Origin: SHZL01 sp035292625
GTDB taxonomy: Bacteria; Pseudomonadota; Gammaproteobacteria; Xanthomonadales; SZUA-36
Assembly: GCA_035292625.1 (NCBI GenBank)
Contig: DATDPS010000051.1
Span: 1-21,323, forward strand
Length of the DNA stretch: 21,323 nucleotides
Direction: 5' to 3'
Under the pieces are notes generated by a model. It did not search any database, was not told the DNA's origin, and saw only the letters and a list, made by a program, of their open reading frames with translations. Shown here one piece after another: positions 7,381 to 14,713 of the stretch; positions within the stretch are counted from its first letter, which is position 1; every line of letters starts with the position of its first letter. The translations under genes and the position numbers were made by a program.

Positions 7381-8456
7381 TGCGGGCCATCCTCCTCAAT
7401 CCCGGCCCGGTTAGCCTGAGCGAAGGCGTACGGCGCGCTGCGGTGGCGACGGATCTGTGCCACCGGGAAACCGAATTTTATGATGTACAGGACCGGGTGC
7501 GGGAAAAGCTGACCGGCGTGTACCAGCTGGACCCCCGGAAATGGACCAGTATAATGCTGGGCGGTTCGGGGACCACGGCATTGGAGGCAATGTTGTCTTC
7601 ATTGCTGTCACATAACAGCCGCCTGTTGGTACTGGAAAATGGAGTCTACGGTGAGCGCCTTAGCCAGCTGGCTGAAATACATCACATTGCACACGAGGCG
7701 GTTGCGCACCACTGGCTGGATGCCTGGGATCTCCAGCGCGTTGCGCAAAAGCTGGCGACTGGTGGCTTCTCGCATGTGGCCGCGGTGCACCATGAAACCA
7801 CCAGCGGTCGACTCAACCCGGTCCGGGATCTGGCCAGCTTGTGTGAGCAATACGGCCAGGGGCTCCTGCTGGATACCGTGTCCAGTTTTGCCGCGGAAGA
7901 GATCCCCTTTGACTCGCCGGCTCTGCTCGCCTGTGCGGTTAATGCAAATAAGTGCCTGCACGGAATCACCGGTCTGTGCCTGGTTGTAGCACACCATTCA
8001 TCCCTTGCTGCAGCAGTCCAGCCGCCGCGCAGTTTGACCTTGAACCTGGCGCTGTGGGCGGAGCACCAAAATCGCCGCTCAACCCCATTCACACCGGCTG
8101 TCAACAGCTTACTGGCCCTGGACCAGGCGCTTGTCGAATTGGCCGAAGCCGGCGGATGGAGGGCTCGCCATGCGCGCTATCACCGGCTGTCGGATCGTGT
8201 CGCCACGACACTGGTCAAGCTGGGCGTCGTTGCGCTGCTGCCTGCGCAAGAGAGTTCCTGCGTGCTCCGTGCTTACCGTTTACCCCCGGGCCGCGACTAT
8301 GCCGGGATACATGACAGCCTGAAACAACGTGGCTTCGTGGTTTATGCCGGGCAGGGAAGCCTGAGCAAGGAAATGTTCAGGATTTCGATGATGGGCGACA
8401 TCAGCGACTATGACCTGGATCGTTTGCTGGCGGCACTTGAGGCGGTTTTCACCTGA
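7380..8456 (+). CDS. phnW: 2-Aminoethylphosphonate aminotransferase (PhnW-like)
   Basis: A 358-aa fold-type I PLP enzyme of the AEP:pyruvate aminotransferase family. It starts MRAILLNPGPVSLSEGVRRAA and continues DLCHRETEFYDV, both typical of PhnW. The phosphate-binding segment is LGGSGTTALEAML, the cofactor Asp is in LLLDTVSSFAAEEI, and Lys191 in NANKCLHGITG is the Schiff-base lysine. The reaction interconverts AEP + pyruvate and phosphonoacetaldehyde + alanine. In catabolic operons PhnW degrades AEP, but here, after PEP mutase and phosphonopyruvate decarboxylase and without a phosphonatase (PhnX), it should run toward AEP synthesis. The ATG overlaps the methyltransferase stop by one base; in-frame sequence upstream to 7341 lies within the other gene and lacks family similarity. 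Confidence 0.92.
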   Translation: MRAILLNPGPVSLSEGVRRAAVATDLCHRETEFYDVQDRVREKLTGVYQLDPRKWTSIMLGGSGTTALEAMLSSLLSHNSRLLVLENGVYGERLSQLAEIHHIAHEAVAHHWLDAWDLQRVAQKLATGGFSHVAAVHHETTSGRLNPVRDLASLCEQYGQGLLLDTVSSFAAEEIPFDSPALLACAVNANKCLHGITGLCLVVAHHSSLAAAVQPPRSLTLNLALWAEHQNRRSTPFTPAVNSLLALDQALVELAEAGGWRARHARYHRLSDRVATTLVKLGVVALLPAQESSCVLRAYRLPPGRDYAGIHDSLKQRGFVVYAGQGSLSKEMFRISMMGDISDYDLDRLLAALEAVFT

Positions 8457-8518
8457 CTTTGACGGGTTGACTTGGGGAACAGTGTAAAATACCCCTGCAC
8501 TACATCGAGAGAACGTCC

Positions 8519-8755
8519 ATGGGAAGAACTTCACAACATTCCAGGCTTTATCGCACTGCGCTGACTGTCATGTTGTTGTTGTTTTCTCCCGGCGTGTTTG
8601 CCTATCTGGACCCCAGTACCGGGAGCATGGTGGTTTCGGCCATCGTGGGTATTTTTGCTTCCATCGCGCTGGCTGTGAAAACGTACTGGTATAAACTCAA
8701 AGGCCTGTTCCGGCGAGCCAGCAAACCAACCAAAGATTCAAATTCCGGCACTTGA
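8519..8755 (+). CDS. Small exported/membrane peptide with YLDPSTGS motif
   Basis: A 78-aa protein with an N-terminal signal-like segment (basic start, hydrophobic TALTVMLLLFSPGVFA, likely cut after residue 28). The probable mature end is YLDPSTGSMVVSAIVG, running into a second hydrophobic helix (about residues 37-55), then a basic cytoplasm-type tail KTYWYKLKGLFRR. GAGAGA lies about 8 bases before the ATG. I recall short proteins beginning AYLDPGTGS next to phosphonate and surface-polysaccharide genes, but I know of no established function. Its stop overlaps the upstream TTG alternative start of the next gene, so it is translationally linked to the glycerophosphotransferase-like gene. It could be a membrane subunit or scaffold of the transferase step, or a client of the YidC paralog encoded downstream; both are inference. 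Confidence 0.75.
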   Translation: MGRTSQHSRLYRTALTVMLLLFSPGVFAYLDPSTGSMVVSAIVGIFASIALAVKTYWYKLKGLFRRASKPTKDSNSGT

Positions 8756-8769
8756 CCGGGCAGTCCGGC

Positions 8770-9963
8770 ATGAGTTTTTTGGGTGGCTGGAATAGCTGGC
8801 GGCAATTCAAAAAACTGCCATGGGAATGGCGCAACCTTGTGTTCTATTCGGAATCCGGGCAGGACTGGCACCAGTTTTCTCGACTGATCGACGAACTGAA
8901 TAACCGGTGGGGGCGAAAGCTATGCTACGTGACTTCGGACCCTGGTGATCCCGGCCTTTCCCGGCAACATGACAACTTCCTGGCACTGTGCATCCCGGAA
9001 GGTCTGTTCCTGACCCTTTTTTTTCAGGTCAGCCAGGCGGATGTATTCGTTCTGACCATGATGGATCTTGGTAATCTGCACCTGCAGCGTTCGCTTTACC
9101 CGGTTCATTACGTCTACCTGTTCCACAGCATGGGCAGTACGCACATGGTGGATCACGCCAACTCGTTTGATCATTACGAAACGCTATTTTGCACCGGACC
9201 TCACCAGGTGACTGAAATACGCAAGCGGGAGGAAATGCACCAGCTACCTGCAAAGCACCTGTTTGCTTATGGTCACCCGCGACTGGAGCAGGTGATGCGT
9301 GAAGGCACGGCCCATCAGGCGGCGCCGACTGCGCAGCATGATCCCGGCCCGGGCCGCCCGCCGGTTATTCTGATTGCTCCGACCTGGGGTGATACCTCCC
9401 TATTCAATGTTTGTGGCGCCGAATTGATTACCGTGCTGCTGGCGGCGGACTTCCATGTGATTATGCGGCCGCATTACCAGAGCCAGCGCTTGAGTCCGGC
9501 TGTGATCAAATCCCTGCGCGAGAGTTTCAGCGCGAATCCGCACTTCGAGTATGTTGACCAGATGGGCGAGACGAATTCCATTCTGCGCTCCGACCTGTTG
9601 ATCAGCGATTGGTCGGCAATGGCATTGGAATACGCCCTTGGCCTGGAAAAGCCCGTATTGTTCATCGAAGTGCCGCGCCGCATCCGCAACCCCAACTGGC
9701 AGGAACTTGGTATCGAGCCTATCGAATCTTCTATTCGAGAGCAGATAGGTACGGTCGTTTCCCCCGCTAATCTCGAGCAGGTTCCTCAGGTAATCGATGA
9801 CTTGCTTGCGCGCAGTGGGGAGTTTGTCGCGCGAATGCGAAAGCTGCGGAAGCTATTGGTTTTCCGGCTGGGTCACAGTGTCCCGGACGGCGCGGCCGAG
9901 ATCGTCAGACTGGCAGACCAGCAGTCGAGCCTGCGGCTGGCACGAGGTGCGCAGCATGCTTGA
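8770..9963 (+). CDS. CDP-glycerol glycerophosphotransferase-family (TagB/TagF-like) protein
   Basis: A 397-aa GT-B-like protein of the family that transfers glycerol-phosphate or related groups from CDP-activated donors to a glycan or lipid acceptor. Signatures are PVHYVYLFHSMGSTHMV in the N-terminal half, the central VILIAPTWGDTSLF, the FHVIMRPHYQS segment with the conserved His, and the donor-site block LLISDWSAMALEYALGLEKPVLFIEVP. It lacks the repeats of long teichoic-acid polymerases. The organism looks Gram-negative and the cluster can make CMP-activated AEP, so a role as transferase of the phosphonate group (CMP-AEP donor) is the natural reading, though not demonstrated by sequence. No membrane segment is obvious, so peripheral inner-membrane location is likely. 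A TTG at 8752 would add six residues; the ATG at 8770 is preferred but neither has a strong ribosome site. It overlaps the next gene by 8 bases. Confidence 0.82.
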   Translation: MSFLGGWNSWRQFKKLPWEWRNLVFYSESGQDWHQFSRLIDELNNRWGRKLCYVTSDPGDPGLSRQHDNFLALCIPEGLFLTLFFQVSQADVFVLTMMDLGNLHLQRSLYPVHYVYLFHSMGSTHMVDHANSFDHYETLFCTGPHQVTEIRKREEMHQLPAKHLFAYGHPRLEQVMREGTAHQAAPTAQHDPGPGRPPVILIAPTWGDTSLFNVCGAELITVLLAADFHVIMRPHYQSQRLSPAVIKSLRESFSANPHFEYVDQMGETNSILRSDLLISDWSAMALEYALGLEKPVLFIEVPRRIRNPNWQELGIEPIESSIREQIGTVVSPANLEQVPQVIDDLLARSGEFVARMRKLRKLLVFRLGHSVPDGAAEIVRLADQQSSLRLARGAQHA

Positions 9964-11779
9964 GTGGAGTAGCAGGCGTGAATTGTTTCGCTGGATGGGC
10001 TGGTTCGCGCTGACCAACGCCGTACTGCTGACGGTGGTGGATTTGCGCTACCTGATCGGGTTTACACCGGGGGGAACGATTCTTTCCTGGTTATACCTGC
10101 TGCTGGTTTTCCCCGCTCACCATGTCCTGGTGGCCACGGTTCCAATGTTCGTCTGCCTTACACCGCTGGTACTGCTCCTGCCCTCGCGCGCCTGGGTGAA
10201 CCGGCTGGCGGTAATCATTTATGCGCTGTTGATTGCTGTCCTCATGCTGGATAGCCTGCTGTGGTCGCAAAGCCGCTTTCATGTCAATGCCTTGACCCTG
10301 CAGATCCTGGGTTGGCAGAGCTGGGCGTTCGTCGGCGTGATTTTTTCAATCGGGCTTTTTTTCGAAATGATGCTGGCCCAATGGGTCTGGCGCTGGGTGG
10401 ATGGACGGCGCAAGCGTGGCGGTGCGGTTATTGGGGTTCTGAGTTCACTGGCCATCATCGGCTCCAATCTGATTTTTGCCTGGGCCGATGCCAACTACTA
10501 CGTGCCGGTGACCAGCGCCGGGCCGCAATTGCCCGTTTACGAGGGTTTTACTGCGAAGCGGCTGCTCACCCGCCTGGGTATGGTGGACCAGAAAGCCAGC
10601 CGGCAGCGGGCGGTGGCGCTGCGGCTGGCCGGGCCATTGGATGATGACGCAGACAAAGTGTTGAATTACCCCCTTAAGCCCTTGCAGTGCCAACAGGAAA
10701 GCCCTCTTAATCTTTTGCTGATCCTGTCTGATGCCATGCGCAGCGATATGTTGCAGGAAACCATCACGCCATTCCTGTGGAACATGGCACAACACGAGGC
10801 AGCCTGGTTTACGCACCATTACAGTGGAGGCAATTCCTCACGCATGGGTGTTTTCAGCCTTTTTTACGGCTTGCCGCCCGGATACTGGAGCAGTTTCGAG
10901 GCGCTGCAACGCTCATCCGTTCTGCTCGACGAAATGCAGCGCCAGGGTTATCAGCTGGGCCTGTTCACCAGTTCGACCATGTATCGACCCGTCACACTGG
11001 ATCGCACGGCATTTGCCAACGTGCCGAACCTGCGGGTAAGCACTGAGCCACTCGATGCCCCAGCCTGGAAACGGGACCAGTTGATCACGCGTGAATGGAA
11101 GGAGTGGCTGCGGCAGCACGACCAGCAACGGCCTTTTTTCGGATTCCTGTTTTACGATTCCACCAATGCGCAGGTTTACCCAGAAGCCACCGATACCAAA
11201 GATGACTTGCCAGCTGAAGGGCTGAAAGAGCTGGATATTCGCTTTTCCAATTACCGGAAATCAATCCGTTTTGTGGATGGCCTGATCAAATCGGTGCTGA
11301 CAGACCTGGAAAACCAGGGCCTGGCGGACCGTACAGTAGTGATCATTACTTCCGACCACGGCGAGGAATTCGATGACAGCGGACTGGGGCTCAAGGACCA
11401 TGGCTCGGCCTATACGCGGTATCAATTGCAGGTGCCCATGCTGGTGCGTTGGCCGGGCAGACCGGCGCAACGCTTTGAGCACAGGACCTCGCACTACGAC
11501 GTGGTACCAACCCTGATGAAGGATCTGCTGGGATGCAGCAACCCGGCTGAGGATTATGCCAGTGGCCGTAACCTGTTTGACGGCGTTGACTGGAGCTGGC
11601 TGTTGGTCGGCAGTTACTACAACTATGCCGTAGCAGAACCCGACCAACTGACCGTTACCTTCCCCAGCGGGCGTTTCGAAGTCCGTGACCGGGACTATCA
11701 AATCAGCTCACAGCCACAGATTCGGGGTGATGTCCTGGAAGCGGCATCACGCGAAAACTCGCGGTTCTACAAGCAGTGA
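9956..11779 (+). CDS. PbgA/YejM-like membrane protein, alkaline-phosphatase (sulfatase) superfamily
   Basis: A 607-aa protein with the layout of E. coli PbgA/YejM: about five N-terminal membrane helices (to about residue 185), the linker landmark FAWADANYYVPVT, then a periplasmic sulfatase/phosphoethanolamine-transferase-type domain. Unlike E. coli YejM, whose metal site is degenerate, this one retains plausible ligands: Asp259 (SDAMRSDM), a candidate nucleophile Ser294/Ser295 (GGNSSRMGVFSLFYG), Asp467-His468 (TSDHGEEF) and His482 (KDHGSAY). It could therefore be an active phospho- or phosphono-transferase or hydrolase acting on lipid or LPS in the periplasm. The ATG at 9956 overlaps the previous gene by 8 bases, with GAGGTG a few bases upstream; the frame is open earlier but that part is non-homologous. 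Its stop overlaps the GTG of the YidC-like gene. Confidence 0.85.
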   Translation: MLEWSSRRELFRWMGWFALTNAVLLTVVDLRYLIGFTPGGTILSWLYLLLVFPAHHVLVATVPMFVCLTPLVLLLPSRAWVNRLAVIIYALLIAVLMLDSLLWSQSRFHVNALTLQILGWQSWAFVGVIFSIGLFFEMMLAQWVWRWVDGRRKRGGAVIGVLSSLAIIGSNLIFAWADANYYVPVTSAGPQLPVYEGFTAKRLLTRLGMVDQKASRQRAVALRLAGPLDDDADKVLNYPLKPLQCQQESPLNLLLILSDAMRSDMLQETITPFLWNMAQHEAAWFTHHYSGGNSSRMGVFSLFYGLPPGYWSSFEALQRSSVLLDEMQRQGYQLGLFTSSTMYRPVTLDRTAFANVPNLRVSTEPLDAPAWKRDQLITREWKEWLRQHDQQRPFFGFLFYDSTNAQVYPEATDTKDDLPAEGLKELDIRFSNYRKSIRFVDGLIKSVLTDLENQGLADRTVVIITSDHGEEFDDSGLGLKDHGSAYTRYQLQVPMLVRWPGRPAQRFEHRTSHYDVVPTLMKDLLGCSNPAEDYASGRNLFDGVDWSWLLVGSYYNYAVAEPDQLTVTFPSGRFEVRDRDYQISSQPQIRGDVLEAASRENSRFYKQ

Positions 11780-13212
11780 ACTGGTCAAGCCCAATGGCCC
11801 GTCTTGCCATCGCTTGTCTGTGCCTGCCGGTGTTTGCACAAGCTGACATCAGTGTAGAGACTTCAACGTTGAATTTGCGCTTCAGCGACCAGGGAAAGCT
11901 GGTGGAAGCAGTGCTTTGTTACCCGCGCTGTCAACATGAGAACGCGCGCCGGCAGCGCCTCGCGGCCATTGATGGCGTCATCGATTTTGGCCAAATGGTC
12001 GATTCACGCTGGGTTCAGCGGCGCGGCCTGCCCGGCGATGGGAGCGTGCTTTCCGGCGTGGAGGGCCAGCAGCTGCATTTCACGAATTCAGACGGCCAAA
12101 GCGTCACCTGGATTATTCCCTTGCAGGGTTACCGCATCGAGGCGCACGTTACCGGTTCTGAACAGCTCAGCCTGCGGAGCGGAGAGCATTTCAGGCCACG
12201 GCAGGCTGCAGGTTTCGGCGGTTGGCTGGAACAGGTGCGTTACGTGGCGGTGGTGTCTGGTGGCGTCGAGCAGATCGGGCTGGATGATACCGATAATCAC
12301 CTGGTTAACTCCGACTGGGCCGGTTTTCGCAGCCGGTTTTGGACTGTTCTGGTCCACGGGCAGATGGAAAGTGAAATTGAATTCAACACTGGGCGCGCTA
12401 ACCAGGATGCGGTTTTACGCCGGAGTAATGGCCAGGCCTCAGAGTGGTTTTCATTCTACCTGGGACCCGTTGACCCGCGGACGTTGGCTGCGGCGGACGA
12501 AGCACTTGATGGGCTGCTCTACGCTGGCCTGTGGTTCTGGTTGCGCTGGATTTGTTTTGCCCTGTACATCCTGCTGGGCTGGATTAACGCTGTGGTTCCA
12601 GCCTGGGGTATCGCCATCATGGCACTGTCGCTGGCGGTGCATGTTCTCATGCTCCCTTTGAGCCGGCTGGCGGACCGCTTGCAACGCCAGGTCAATGCAA
12701 CTGAAAACAGGTTGGCGCCTGAATTGTCCCGCATCAAGCGGGGCTATCGCGGGGAGGAGCAGGCGGCCAGGATCATTGCACTCTACAAGACCGAACGGGT
12801 GCACCCACTGTACAGCCTGAAAAGTATGCTGGGCGTGGCTGTGGTCATACCGGTTTTTATCGGCGCGTTCGACATGCTGGCCGAAAACATTGAGCTGTTG
12901 AACAGCAGTTTTTTGTGGGTCAGGGATCTGTCGCGCCCTGATGCCCTGATGCAGCTTCCTTTCAGCCTGCCGTTCTTTGGTTCTGAATTGAATATGCTGC
13001 CGTTCTTGATGACGGGTTTGTCGTTCGCAGCGTCCTGGCTGCACCAGCCGCCGGACCTGAATGCAGAATTACGCGGGCGGCAGGTTCGCAACATGATGTT
13101 ACTCGCGCTGGCCTTTTTCGTGTTGTTTTATACTTTCCCCGCGGGGATGGTCCTGTACTGGACAAGCAACAACCTCATTTCGGTTGGCAAGAATCTTTGG
13201 GCCCGCCGGTAA
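11776..13212 (+). CDS. Divergent second YidC/Oxa1-type insertase
   Basis: A 478-aa YidC-family protein. Residues about 25-235 resemble the periplasmic beta-domain of Gram-negative YidC (SVETSTLNLRFSDQGKLVEAVL at the start). The insertase core follows: WFWLRWICFALYILLGW, WGIAIMALSLAVHVLMLPLS, a cytoplasmic coiled region up to ALYKTERVHPLYSL, then TM segments ending YTFPAGMVLYWTSNNLISV. Two features are odd. The conserved groove arginine (E. coli Arg366) aligns with His289, and the N-terminal anchor helix is replaced by a cleavable-looking signal peptide ending AQA at about residue 23. A housekeeping yidC normally sits by rnpA/mnmE/oriC, so this is a paralog dedicated to this cluster. The GTG overlaps the upstream stop (GTGA), suggesting coupling; an ATG at 11794 is the alternative and would still leave a signal peptide. 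Confidence 0.83.
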   Translation: MNWSSPMARLAIACLCLPVFAQADISVETSTLNLRFSDQGKLVEAVLCYPRCQHENARRQRLAAIDGVIDFGQMVDSRWVQRRGLPGDGSVLSGVEGQQLHFTNSDGQSVTWIIPLQGYRIEAHVTGSEQLSLRSGEHFRPRQAAGFGGWLEQVRYVAVVSGGVEQIGLDDTDNHLVNSDWAGFRSRFWTVLVHGQMESEIEFNTGRANQDAVLRRSNGQASEWFSFYLGPVDPRTLAAADEALDGLLYAGLWFWLRWICFALYILLGWINAVVPAWGIAIMALSLAVHVLMLPLSRLADRLQRQVNATENRLAPELSRIKRGYRGEEQAARIIALYKTERVHPLYSLKSMLGVAVVIPVFIGAFDMLAENIELLNSSFLWVRDLSRPDALMQLPFSLPFFGSELNMLPFLMTGLSFAASWLHQPPDLNAELRGRQVRNMMLLALAFFVLFYTFPAGMVLYWTSNNLISVGKNLWARR

Positions 13213-13246
13213 ATGAGTGTGTTTTTAATTTTGGGCATTGAATCGC

Positions 13247-14011
13247 ATGAACATGGAATCCGTTTTGAGTCCGACGCAAGTCGCACAATTTCACCGCGAT
13301 GGCTACCTGGTGGTGCGCGGTATGTATTCAACCACGGAGATCCAAAGGATCAGCAACTGGACCGACGAAGTTTCCGGCTTCCCCGAAGAGCCCGGCAAGA
13401 CCATGATGTATTTCGAGCGAAGCCAAGTGGACGGCTCCAGAATATTATGCCGGATCGAGAACTTCGTGCCTCATCACGTGGGGTTTCGCCAATTGATTAC
13501 GACCCGTCGCATGCACCAGGCAGTAAGTGAACTGCTGGGTGAGCCCGCGGTGCTGTTCAAGGACAAGATAAACTTCAAGCTACCAGGTGGGGACGGGTTC
13601 AAGGAACACCAGGACGTGCAGGCCGGGTGGAATGAATTCGCCGACCTGCACGTCACAGCCTTGGTGGCCATCGATGAAACCAACGAGCAGAACGGCAGTC
13701 TCGAAATTCTGCCCGGTATGCATGATAAGGGCATACTGGGAAAGATGTGGGTACCTTTGGTGGATGAAGATACGGGACACAGGCCATACGTTGCCGTTCA
13801 CTGCCAACCCGGGGATACGGTATTTTTCGATTCCTTTGTGCCGCACCGCTCGGCTCCCAATTGCACGGATACTGCGCGCCGGGTGTTGTATGTAACCTAC
13901 AACAAGGCGAGCGCAGGGGATTCCAGGGAGAAATACTATACAGACAAGCGTAAGAACTACCCGCCGGACATAGAACGGGACCCCAATATTGACTACAGTT
14001 TCAAGGTTTAG
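13247..14011 (+). CDS. PhyH-family Fe(II)/2-oxoglutarate oxygenase
   Basis: A 254-aa phytanoyl-CoA-dioxygenase-like protein. The double-stranded beta-helix metal triad is visible as His121-x-Asp123 (FKEHQDVQ) and His200 (VPHRSAPN). Arg211/Arg212 (TARRVLYVTYN) probably bind the 2-oxoglutarate carboxylate. The family hydroxylates small molecules; the phosphonate enzymes PhnY* (1-hydroxylation of AEP) and TmpA belong to it. Its place 34 bases after the YidC-like gene in a phosphonate cluster that lacks an obvious partner oxygenase (PhnZ/TmpB-type HD protein) favours a modifying rather than a degrading role, for example 1-hydroxy-AEP formation. This substrate is inferred. In-frame starts are TTG 13238, ATG 13247 and ATG 13253; none has a strong ribosome site and 13247 is a compromise. 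Confidence 0.83.
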   Translation: MNMESVLSPTQVAQFHRDGYLVVRGMYSTTEIQRISNWTDEVSGFPEEPGKTMMYFERSQVDGSRILCRIENFVPHHVGFRQLITTRRMHQAVSELLGEPAVLFKDKINFKLPGGDGFKEHQDVQAGWNEFADLHVTALVAIDETNEQNGSLEILPGMHDKGILGKMWVPLVDEDTGHRPYVAVHCQPGDTVFFDSFVPHRSAPNCTDTARRVLYVTYNKASAGDSREKYYTDKRKNYPPDIERDPNIDYSFKV

Positions 14012-14036
14012 CGGGCGCCACGGCCCGGGAGACAAT

Positions 14037-14426
14037 ATGGACAGCATTCTGGTGCCCGTTTCACCTGCGGAATTACTGGACAAAATCACCATACTCGAGA
14101 TCAAATCGGAGCGTATGACGGATCCGGCAAAGCTGAACAATGTCCGACTTGAGCTCGAGTTACTGCGCCTGACCTGGTCGAAGTTAATTCGGGACGATCA
14201 TGCCGTTCAGGTGCTGCATACCCGGCTGCGAGAAGTGAATGAAGCCCTGTGGCGAATAGAAGATGACATTCGTGACAAGGAACGTTCGCGTGAGTTTGAT
14301 GAGCGTTTCGTTGAATTGGCTCGCAGTGTTTACATCACCAACGATCGCCGTTCGCAAATCAAAAAAGAATTAAACCTGCTTCTGGGTTCACGCCTGCTTG
14401 AAGAAAAGTCCTACCAGGCGTATTGA
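14037..14426 (+). CDS. DUF6165-family protein
   Basis: A 129-aa soluble, mostly helical, charged protein beginning MDSILVPVSPAELLDKITILEIKSERM. I associate this start with the DUF6165 family, often found among glycosyltransferase and surface-polysaccharide genes. No enzyme motif is apparent. Heptad-like stretches at about residues 35-65 (LELELLRLTWSKLI) and 70-115 suggest a coiled coil. GGGAG five bases before the ATG at 14037 fixes the start. The oxygenase gene ends 25 bases upstream, so it is the last gene of the cluster; a promoter and riboswitch for metB follow. Function unknown; a structural or regulatory partner of the glycan machinery would fit the neighbourhood. Confidence 0.78.
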   Translation: MDSILVPVSPAELLDKITILEIKSERMTDPAKLNNVRLELELLRLTWSKLIRDDHAVQVLHTRLREVNEALWRIEDDIRDKERSREFDERFVELARSVYITNDRRSQIKKELNLLLGSRLLEEKSYQAY

Positions 14427-14457
14427 GCAAAAAAAGCCCCAAGTGCCCAATCCGCTC

Positions 14458-14487
14458 TTGCATCCAGCCGTAAGATTCGCATAGAAT
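14458..14487 (+). promoter_or_regulatory. Promoter of the SAM-riboswitch/metB transcript
   Basis: TTGCAT (14458-14463) and TAGAAT (14482-14487) are 18 bases apart. They place the transcription start at about 14494, exactly where the riboswitch aptamer begins. The agreement with the aptamer boundary supports the call. Confidence 0.6.
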
Positions 14488-14493
14488 CAAGCC

Positions 14494-14615
14494 TTACTCA
14501 TTCAGACCGGCAGAGGGACTGGCCCTTTGATGCCGGGGCAACCTTCGAAGTTAACCACTTTGAAAAGGTGCCAATTCCAGCGAAGGCCGTTCATCGGTTT
14601 TCGGGAAATGAGTGA
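14494..14615 (+). promoter_or_regulatory. SAM-I (S-box) riboswitch aptamer
   Basis: The S-box core is readable: CAGAGGGACTGGCCC (14511-14525), then GATGCCGGGGCAACC (14529-14543), and AAGGTGCCAATTCCAGC (14565-14581). P1 closes with ACTCATT (14496-14502) pairing with AATGAGT (14607-14613). The P2 arm ACCGGCA pairs with TGCCGG. The element binds S-adenosylmethionine in the leader of metB and should lower expression when SAM is plentiful. Confidence 0.93.
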
Positions 14616-14663
14616 CTCGGCAGCTAATCTGATGGGCCGGGTCATACTCTCCCTGCTTCGCGT

Positions 14664-14697
14664 AATTTCCGGATGAGAAAGTGAATAACCGGAAATT
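14664..14697 (+). promoter_or_regulatory. Candidate expression-platform hairpin of the riboswitch
   Basis: A perfect 9-bp inverted repeat, AATTTCCGG (14664-14672) and CCGGAAATT (14689-14697), lies between the aptamer and the metB ribosome site (GGAG at 14700-14703) and is followed by only a short T run. It may be a weak terminator or a translation-blocking structure; the sequence does not decide which. Confidence 0.5.
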
Positions 14698-14713
14698 TTG
14701 GAGAAGCAACATC

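Noticed and set aside
8459..8490. Promoter before the 78-aa peptide gene (TTGACT/TAAAAT)
   Set aside because: TTGACT to TAAAAT is only 12 bases and the upstream TTGACG is 20 bases away; neither spacing fits sigma-70 well, although a -10-like TAAAAT is present.
13580..14140. Minus-strand open frame of 186 codons opposite the PhyH gene
   Set aside because: It is antisense to conserved oxygenase motifs and the DUF6165 start, with no protein-like features of its own.
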